Source of the DNA: Pholis gunnellus
Lineage: Eukaryota; Chordata; Actinopteri; Perciformes; Pholidae
Assembly (NCBI GenBank): GCA_910591455.2
Contig: OU342806.1
Location: forward strand, 21,084,535-21,148,534
Length of the DNA: 64,000 nucleotides
Direction of reading: 5' to 3'
Under the pieces are notes generated by a model. The model searched no databases, was not told the origin of the DNA, and saw only the letters and a program-made list of their open reading frames with translations. A program made the position numbers and the translations under genes. Positions 25,670 to 33,421 of the stretch are shown piece by piece; the stretch's first letter is position 1, and each line of letters opens with the position of its first letter.

Positions 25670-26050
25670 GACTGAGAGAGGTGTGTCTGTGAATAATTGA
25701 TAATAAGTAGATTTCAATAGGCTGAACACGTCCCTCCTGATGAGCGACCTGTCAATCAGCGGGACCCCCCTGTCATTGGGCCGGAGGGGAGGGTGCTGAT
25801 GGTCCATACGTAGAGGGAATGGATGGAGAGGGACAAAGGAGAGAAGACGCAAGCGGGATATGGGAAGTGAGGTTTGGGGCTTAATAGAAATCAGCCCCCC
25901 CCCCCCTCCTCGCTCCTCCACTTCCTCATGTCACCTGAGGAAACTCATGCGTAGCTTTTCTCCTCAGACCTCAGGGACGTCAAACCCAAAACACGTCTGG
26001 AGCGGAACACTGTGAACCCGGGCCGTGACGAGGAGCTGAATTAGAGGAGG
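25670..26050. promoter_or_regulatory. Candidate conserved non-coding element
   Basis: Words such as TGAATAATTGATAATAAG and GCGACCTGTCAATCAGCG give a regulatory texture in otherwise unique sequence. A C run lies at 25895-25906. No coding frame. Composition only. Confidence 0.2.
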
Positions 26051-26161
26051 AAAGTGGCTAAAAAGCTCTGAGGAAGTTGCTGACGGAGGCGGTTGTGTGG
26101 ATCAACTCTCTCAGGTGTCTGCCAGCTTCACTACGTTCCTTCCAGGCCTTCCCAACTCTGT

Positions 26162-26166
<5 letters not shown>

Positions 26167-26213
<47 letters not shown>
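26167..26213. repeat. (GT)n microsatellite
   Basis: About 23 uninterrupted GT units followed by GCGCGC. Confidence 0.95.
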
Positions 26214-26219
<6 letters not shown>

Positions 26220-26514
26220 GATAGCAGGGCGAGGTTGGTGATGTCTGCAGCGACCGGCCGTCTCTCGGACCAAATGGGCCTCAGCTGTCAGCTGTGGTAG
26301 AGCTAAACTGAGTTTAGGGGAGATTAACACAGAATGACATCCTGTTTGCTTCAGTCTAATCCTAATCAAATCTTATGGCTCTGCATGTGGGGAAATGTTG
26401 CTCTCACATTGCCTCCCCGATAAGCTTGTTTTACATTCTTTTCATTGTGTCGAACAAGTTATTAGTTAAATCCTGGTTGGTGAATTTGTGTCCATGGGTG
26501 CCTCTTTGGAACCA

Positions 26515-26700
26515 AGTAACAGGATGGATGGATGTGGAGATGAAAGGAACGATAAATGGATAAACAGAAAAAAGGACATATAAATGGATGGACGATGGAG
26601 CGACGGATGAATGGATGAGTGGCTGGAGAGACATATAGGGGAACAGAGAAACAAATGGACTGATGTATAGTAGGATGGAGTGAAAGATATCTGACAGGAC
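26515..26700. repeat. Degenerate GGAT/GATG minisatellite
   Basis: GGATGGATGGATG, AAATGGATGGACGATGG, GACGGATGAATGGATGAG and similar words repeat with decay. The long minus-strand frames (Ser/His/Pro/Ile-rich) through it come from the 4-base repeat. Confidence 0.75.
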
Positions 26701-27045
26701 GGAAAAGTGTTTTTAACTTCAGCATAAACATGGAGCACCACACAGTAAACACAACATATGCACATGAATGTTGGGGCATTACAGTAACACATGTACTTCA
26801 CTCATTCAACATGTATCGACTTAAGTGCTCCTTCACTGCCCCTCCCCCCCTCCCCCAAGGACCCTTTCTCCCTGTACCACACTCACACACGCACGCACAC
26901 ACACACGCAAACAGGGCCTGGTGTGATATAAATTTTTCACTGTGGTGATCTTTGCTGTAAGTGGCAGACCCCCGCGACTCTTCTCCCCTCCGTCTCTGCT
27001 GGGAGCTTCTCCACACATGTGAAACTCTGCTAACAGCTACCCTAT
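26701..27045. other. Intergenic, nothing recognised
   Basis: Short C runs and a CA tract (26882-26910) only. The last four bases, CTAT at 27042-27045, look like the left target-site copy of the foldback element. Confidence 0.55.
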
Positions 27046-27620
27046 GGGGTCAGATCAGTCTCAATAATCGCAAATGCACACAGATAGACTCACAAATGCA
27101 AACAGAAAGATTCACAAATGCGCACAGAACAATTCACAAATATATTCGATTTATATATTCGATTTACAAATGCACACAGAAGGATTTACAAATATATTCG
27201 ATTTACAAATGCACGCAGAACAATTCACAAATACATTCCAATGCACAAATAAATAAATTACGATTTATATAAATGTAAAAAAAAAAATCACAAATATATT
27301 TCTGCATTTGTATGTATTTGTGTGTGGATTTGTATGTATTTGTGTGTGGATTTGTATGTATTTATTTGTGGATCGCACTGCATTCATTTGCAAATCGCTT
27401 CACATTCGTGTACGGATTTTTGAGACTGTTCTGCCTTCGCTGGATTCACAAATGCGTTTTTTTCAACATAGACCTGTCTGTAGCCAATCAGATGTCAGCC
27501 TCATTTTCAACCAATCACATGAGCGCAGCTTCATACATATTCATACATATTGTAGCCGTCTGTGTTCACCCAGAGCTCTACCATACCTCATATCAGTAGA
27601 GACCGGACCAAACTATGTGT
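27046..27620 (+). repeat. Left arm of the foldback element
   Basis: Compared with the right arm and the solo arm at 37894 it has one extra 14-bp unit (TATATATTCGATTT) near 27150. With the right arm it shares a duplicated unit of about 22 bp (GTATTTGTGTGTGGATTTGT) around 27310-27355, which the solo arm has once. CCAAT boxes lie at about 27484 and 27511, pointing towards the core. Confidence 0.85.
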
Positions 27621-28088
27621 GTGTAAACCATATGGTACAAACAATGAGGCCACTAGGCTGCTAGCGTAATGCTGCGGTTCACACCAAACACGATTCGCGC
27701 CGCGTTAATCGCGCCGCCGTTCTCGCCGGGGGACTATTTGTGTTCATTCGCGTGAATCGGTGAATCGCGCTGGACACGCCGGTGAGGGAGCGCGGCTTAT
27801 CGCCCTGATAGCCGTTCAACTGTCCGCCGTCAACTGTGGAAAAAATAACCTCTATTTCTGCTTAGTATGTGTTGTGGAAGTCCCAGATATCACGGGGAAC
27901 CAAACGCCGTCATGTCTGGTTCATAACATAGTCCGGAGGAGCTTCGTGGATTTCATCGAACTGTATTCACTGTGTCTAGCAAGCCACACGTCGGCTGTTT
28001 ACCACAGCTGTATGAACACAACATAAACTGATTTGGCTATGATTTAACGGCAATAAACCAACAAAAAGGAACTCCGAAATAACATTTA
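27621..28088. other. Core of the foldback element, possible nested transposon end
   Basis: The core differs sharply from the AT-rich arms: 27665-27830 is rich in CG dinucleotides (GATTCGCGCCGCGTTAATCG, GGTGAATCGCGCTGGACACG). The phrase GCTGCGGTTCACACCAAACA resembles the start of PIF/Harbinger-like DNA elements seen in fish. An 88-codon frame (27760-28026) includes IVRRSFVDFIELYSLCLASH but has no domain I can name. Cargo, a nested element, or the remnant of the autonomous parent are all possible. Confidence 0.35.
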
Positions 28089-28651
28089 TACACATAGTTT
28101 GGTCCGGTCTCTACTGATATGAGGTATCGTAGAGCTCTGGGTGAACACAGACGGCTACAATATGTATGAATATGTATGAAGCTGCGCTCATGTGATTGGT
28201 TGAAAATGAGGCTGACATCTAATTGGCTACAGACAGGTCTATGTTGAAAAAAACGCATTTGTGAATCCAGCGAAGGCAGAACAGTCTCAAAAATCCGTAC
28301 ACGAATGTGAAGCGATTTGCAAATGAATGCAGTGCGATCCACAAATAAATACATACAAATCCACACACAAATACATACAAATCCACACACAAATACATAC
28401 AAATGCAGAAATATATTTGTGATTTTTTTTTTTACATTTATATAAATCGTAATTTATTTATTTGTGCATTGGAATGTATTTGTGAATTGTTCTGCGTGCA
28501 TTTGTAAATCGAATATATTTGTAAATCCTTCTGTGTGCATTTGTAAATCGAATATATTTGTGAATTGTTCTGTGCGTATTTGTGAATCTTTCTGTTTGCA
28601 TTTGTGAGTCTATCTGTGTGCATTTGCAATTATTGAGACTGATCTGACCCC
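28089..28651 (-). repeat. Right arm of the foldback element
   Basis: Inverted copy of the left arm. Differences include lack of the 14-bp unit, an AATAATTGC in place of AATAATCGC near the end, and CGATACCTC in place of CCATACCTC; these two variants are shared with the solo arm at 37894-38418. Confidence 0.85.
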
Positions 28652-28655
28652 CTAT

Positions 28656-30319
28656 TAAAATGCAGTAATAATTGATAGTTCTCATTAAGGCTTGAGATTT
28701 CCACATTTGAAACCCTTCGTTCTTGTGTTTGGAAAAGTTGTCATTTACACATATATATAGAAATCGTGTCTGCAGTACAAAGTCTGTCCATCAGAGAGCA
28801 TCCAGTTGGTTTGTACACTGCAAAATGTCCCGCTCACTACGTACACCCAACACAACGCTCCAATAAACTCATTTACAGGATTATTGAAAAAAATATGCAT
28901 TTTGTTCAGAAGATATTAGCGGAATTTTCGAATAAGATTTGTAACTTTTCAAATGTCGGTACCTGCCTCAAAAATTCAGTGATGGGTCGAGCTCTACTGG
29001 GTCCAAATAATGTCTAATCGGGTCAGACTGGGTCCAGTTGTGTTACTGCAGGTCTCAGGTCTGTGAGTCAGCGTGTCTAATATCCACATGGATCCATTCT
29101 GCTTTATCATTCTTACTAAATGTGAAGGACATGAACAGTGGCATCTATTGAATGCTCTTTTTCGTTTCTTTTTTTTGCATGTTTATTCTGAATCAGGCCT
29201 AATTATTTAGTCCATAACAACGGGTGTCTTTCAAAATGAGTCTATGCATGTTAGGTTAGGGTAGTTTTCTATGTGAAGACCTCTACTACGTAGACTCTCA
29301 TACCCTATGTAGGTATGCAGATGCAAAATGACAATGTCCAACATATGCAAAATAACATTGGCACGGTTGTGCATACTCAACCAGAGGTGTCGTATATCGG
29401 AGAAGGTGAATTCTTGTATCTGTCTGAGTTCTGATAGAAGAGGACCGCTTTAATCTGTTGGGTCTTCATTCCGCCACTAGAAACCGATCAAACACCACGT
29501 GTGAAGTCGTAGCTCAAGGCTTCTGTGTTAGCTTATTTGTAGAGTACGTTTTGGGTTTTATGTCGTTTCCTTTTCAATAAGACCAATCTTACAAGAACTC
29601 CTTAGTGCAAGAAGGATGTGGGTATTATTTGGGGGCTCTTATCTGTTCCCCGTGGTGAGGAGGTACATACAGACGTGGTCAAATATTGCAGCACATCTAT
29701 ATCGTCATTAGAAGGAGCACATCAGTACTCCACCCGGGACATGACCGAGTGAGACGCCAGCATTCTGTCTTCCACGACAGTATGACAGGAACACAGCACA
29801 GCACAGTGCTCCGTTACAAATTCTCATTGATTCTCATGGTTTTTAATCAGTTTAAACTGTATACGAATAAGTCTCTCATAATACAGAAAACATTTGTTTC
29901 ATGTCCAGAATCCAGCGTCCCATCATGAGCGATTTTTAGTTTACAAATGATGAAGGTTTTTTATTTCGGCGCCCCTTCCACGTGGTCGTGTAAAGAAGAG
30001 TTTTTAGTAGACGGATGTAAATAGCACATTTAGTTTGCATGGGGTTTCTTTTCTACAGAGCGACTAATATCTTTGTGTCTTTATCCTGTAGATTGTTTAG
30101 TTCAAGTGTAAATGGTTTATTAATGTGTGGTTTATATAATCTGGCTTACTATCGCATTGAAATAATGACTTTGATCCTGTTAAAGGAAGGAGGGTGGAGC
30201 TTTGTTTTGGGGGATATTTATGATTTTTGTGTACATGTGGAAGTATCAAGACTTTTGTGCTGTTTAATAAACCCTCTCCTAATTACTGACATGAGTCATC
30301 TGTAATTACTGATCCAGTG
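28656..30319. other. Intergenic, nothing recognised
   Basis: No gene, RNA or named repeat seen in this AT-leaning stretch; short frames lack coding character. Confidence 0.5.
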
Positions 30320-30560
30320 TTCTGTAGCTCTGAAGGTGGAGCGGGTCGACCACTCATCACAAGGTTGGAGCTTCAATCCCTGGCTCCTCCTGTCTGCATG
30401 TCGACGTGTCCTTGAGCAAGGCACTGAACCCCAGGTTGGCCCTGATGGGCAGGCCTGCGTCTGGCATGGCAGCTCTGTTACCATCAGTGTGTGTGAATGA
30501 GGAGCAAACTGTGACGTGCTTTGTCCACTAAGCTAGAAAAGGGACATAAATGTCCATCTA
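30320..30560 (+). mobile_element. tRNA-derived SINE
   Basis: A tRNA-like head carries a box-A-like TAGCTCTGAAGGTGGAGCGG (30324-30343) and a box-B-like GGTTGGAGCTTCAATCCC (30363-30380). The body reads CATGTCGACGTGTCCTTGAG, CAAGGCACTGAACCCCAGG, GTGTGTGAATGAG, typical of a widespread teleost SINE. The 3' part is diverged. This is not a functional tRNA gene: the cloverleaf is not complete. Confidence 0.75.
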
Positions 30561-30919
30561 ACAGCATTCCAACAATAATATTGGTTTAAAGAATATTGGT
30601 TTAAAATATAATGATGTTTTAATCATGATTATTGTGTAAAGCTCCTTGTACCTTTGCTTTGAAAGATCTTTTTTTAGGCTTTTTTTGCCTTTATTTGACC
30701 GTACAGCTGAAACACTTTTAATCAGGCCTAAAATGTTCAATGAAAAGTAAACAACACTCCTTTATCTACAAATCCTGATTCAATTAGAATTTATTTTTTC
30801 AAAATCATTGCTGCCAATATTATTCATTTATTATTATTTAAAACTCAAATTGTCATTATTATTATTATTATGTTATTGTCATTGTTCAGTTAAATATCAC
30901 ATTATGAACTGAATAATGT
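30561..30919. other. AT-rich intergenic DNA
   Basis: TTATTATTATTA-type simple sequence at 30825-30875. On the minus strand possible poly(A) signals (AATAAA, from TTTATT) occur near 30690 and 30788 and could serve the kinase gene, but this is unproven. Confidence 0.5.
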
Positions 30920-31058
30920 GGCCCAGCCCGAGCTCTCTAAGAAAACGAGGAAAAACTCCCCCAAATCCTGATGCCAGGAAAAATGGGAAGAAACCTCGGG
31001 AAAGGCAATTCAGAGAGAGATCCCCTCTCCTCGGACGGCTGGGTGTGATACAAGTACC
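30920..31058. repeat. Teleost dispersed repeat fragment
   Basis: ACGAGGAAAAACTCCCCCAA, GGGAAGAAACCTCGGGAAAG, GCAATTCAGAGAGAGATCCC and CTCCTCGGACGGCTGGGTGT are the standard phrases of a widespread teleost repeat. It abuts the tandem array that follows. Confidence 0.6.
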
Positions 31059-31059
31059 T

Positions 31060-31795
31060 GCAGAATGACGATGAAGTTCCTCACGTTCTCCTTCCTGTCA
31101 AAGAGGCAGAGCAGCGTTAGTATGTGAATGACACTTATGCATGACATGAGATAATATTAATATAATAATTCCAATTACTAACAGGCTGTTCCTTTGCAAC
31201 ACAACCTCATCCTGCAGAATGACGGAGTTCCTCACGTTCTCCTTCCTGTCAAAGAGGCAGAGCAGCGTTAGTATGTGAATGACACTTATGCATGACATGA
31301 GATAATATTAATATAATAATTCCAATTACTAACAGGCTGTTCCTTTGCAACACAACCTCATCCTTCAGAATGACGAAGGAGTTCCTCACGTTCTCCTTCC
31401 TGTCAAAGAGGCAGAGCAGCGTTAGTATGTGAATGACACTTATGTATGACATGAGATAATATTAATATAATAATTCCAATTACTAACAGGCTGTTCCTTT
31501 GCAACACAACCTCGTCCTGCAGAATGACGATGAAGGAGTTCCTCACGTTCTCCTTCCTGTCAAAGAGGCAGAGCAGCGTTAGTATGTGAATGACACTTAT
31601 GCATGACATGAGATAATATTAAAATAATAATTCCAATTACTAACAGGCTGTTCCTTTGCAACACAACCTCATCCTGCAGAATGACGAAGGAGTTCCTCAC
31701 GTTCTCCTTCCTGTCAAAGAGGCAGAGCAGCGTTAGTATGTGAATGACACTTATGCATGACATGAGATAATATTAATATAATAATTCCAATTACT
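31060..31795 (-). repeat. Tandem array of about 154-bp units
   Basis: Five copies of the block beginning GTTCCTCACGTTCTCCTTCC lie at 31076, 31227, 31381, 31538 and 31692. Spacings are 151, 154, 157 and 154 bp, so units differ by whole codons at a single site just before this phrase (GACGAT/GAC/GACGAA variants). On the minus strand one frame stays open through each unit (NVRNSFVILQDEVVLQRNS). The unit contains a good splice-acceptor context, CTGCCTCTTTGACAG. Similarity between units is very high, so the array is young. It starts 22 bp beyond the kinase stop codon and would lie in that gene's 3'UTR. Confidence 0.9.
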
Positions 31796-31817
31796 GTGTG
31801 TGTGCCCGCTTGTAGTG

Positions 31818-31915
31818 TTAGTCCTCTGCGAGCCATGGGTGAACACTGAGCTGCTCCAGGGTAGGACGCTGTATGGGGTCGATGGTAAAACATCTTCTCA
31901 AGAAATCCTGGCAAT
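31818..31915 (-). CDS. Kinase gene exon 10 (C-lobe end and stop)
   Basis: 98 nt including TAA at 31820-31818. Encodes DCQDFLRRCFTIDPIQRPTL and EQLSVHPWLAED, the final helices with the conserved Arg of subdomain XI. Confidence 0.93.
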
Positions 31916-33355
31916 CTGGAGAGAAAGAAGGAGAAGAAAGGTGAGGGCGACGGCTACAGTGATCCATCAGAATGTCAACTGAAATCAACAGATACGTTTC
32001 TGCTGACATGTTCGTGAGTATGTTTTTCTTACCTTTGGACAGCGTCTTGCCGATTCCCACAAGGTTTCTCAAGAACATCCTGGTGTCAAACTGTTCACCA
32101 CTGTGGAGTGTTTGAAAGAGGACCGCTCCAATCTGCCACACTGTGGTGGGTCCGGCGCTGTAGCTATGACATGTCCACCACTCTGGGGGGAAGTATTCAG
32201 GGGTACCTAGAAGATACAGACATAATAAGGTGATGAGGATGAGGAGCTGTGTCTAATTGTAAAAGTCACAGATGGGTAAGTTAGTGAAGAGCAGGAGTAA
32301 AGCCAGACATCTTACCGCGGAAGATGCTATAAGACGATTTTCCCTTCATGAAGCAGCTCAGACCAAAGTCAATGAGGCGAACTCGCGGGACGTCCGAGCC
32401 GGTCTCAATCAAGATGTTTTCACACTTAATGTCCCGGTGGAAAATATCTTCCTTCTCAAGGTCAATCGCTGCATCTACCAGCTGTTTTATTATGATCTGA
32501 CAGACAAAAAGAGAGAGAGATGAGGGATCACAGAGGAGGATGGTTTGACATGTTTTCATGGCTGTGACTCTGAGCTGACTACAACTACAAAACACAACGT
32601 TTCTAAAACCATCTTTAAGCCATAGAAACTGAAATGCACAAGAGATTTTCAGTAGATTGCGTAAAAACCACATCTGTTTATTTTTCTCCTCCAAATAAGT
32701 TTAGTTGACCTGGAGCTTTGTCTACCATCTGTTTGACTGCCTCCACTACTGTTTCTTAATCCATCAGAACAATTACTTTGGTGAGTACAATGTTACCATG
32801 ATCAACAGACACAATGACCTAAAAACTAGGAAAATAAACCTTAAATTGCAAAGAAAATCCTTTAGGTAGTCTCCAAGTTCCTGTAAAAAGTTAAAGACAC
32901 ACAAGGATCCTCCAGCAGCTTACCTTGGCCTCCTGCTGTGGTAAGCAGCCTTCGTTTTCGTCGATGTAGTTAAATAGGTCCTCAGCGGGGATCGGTCTCT
33001 CCATTACCAGGATCAGGTCCCTGTTCAGATCGTACCAGTCCAATAGAGACACAGGTGCTGACATCCCCACTGATCCACTTGTTTTGTCCGCCAGTTTCAA
33101 CATGATGGCAACCTCCACGGGCAGCCACTTCCCAGTTTCATCCTGAAACATCACAACAGAGAGAGGATGAGGATGAGAGAACCATGATTCATCCATAATA
33201 CATTCAGAAACAGAGTGCAGTGTTGAATACAGAAGATTTTAACAGCAGCAGGTGTTGCTCACTCACCACGTGGTAGAGAATGTCCTTCTTGCGCAAGTGT
33301 TTGATGGCAATCTACGAGATACAAAAAAGACTTGTGTTAGCACTCCCTGACCATA

Positions 33356-33421
<66 letters not shown>

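Larger units (their letters stand above)
27046..28651. mobile_element. Foldback-type element with inverted arms of about 560 bp
   Basis: Left arm 27046-27620 and right arm 28089-28651 are inverted copies with only scattered mismatches. Both begin, read inwards, with GGGGTCAGATCAGTCTCAAT. The four bases CTAT occur directly outside both ends (27042-27045 and 28652-28655), fitting a 4-bp target duplication, although a run of five C at the right end leaves one base of ambiguity. Each arm contains an outer part built of CACAAATGC-ACAGAA-ATT units of about 22 bp, a middle part with the opposite motif (GTATTTGTGTGTGGATTT), and an inner unique part with two CCAAT boxes. No transposase is encoded. High arm similarity suggests recent insertion or gene conversion. 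The superfamily is not clear to me. Confidence 0.85.

Noticed and set aside
27308..27664. 118-codon frame rich in Val-Cys-Phe, present again at 28402-28037 and 38143-38426
   Set aside because: This is the foldback arm read three times, including its simple units; there is no domain and the frame is shared only because the arms are copies.
30320..30400. Possible tRNA gene
   Set aside because: Boxes A and B are recognisable but diverged, and the acceptor and anticodon arms do not pair; the following body is that of a SINE.
31098..31763. The repeated 66-68 codon minus-strand frames as separate genes
   Set aside because: They are the same tandem unit. I keep the frame conservation as a finding but do not call five genes.
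31060..31795. CRISPR array
   Set aside because: Units of about 154 bp are near-identical over their whole length, with no repeat-spacer alternation, and the genome is vertebrate.
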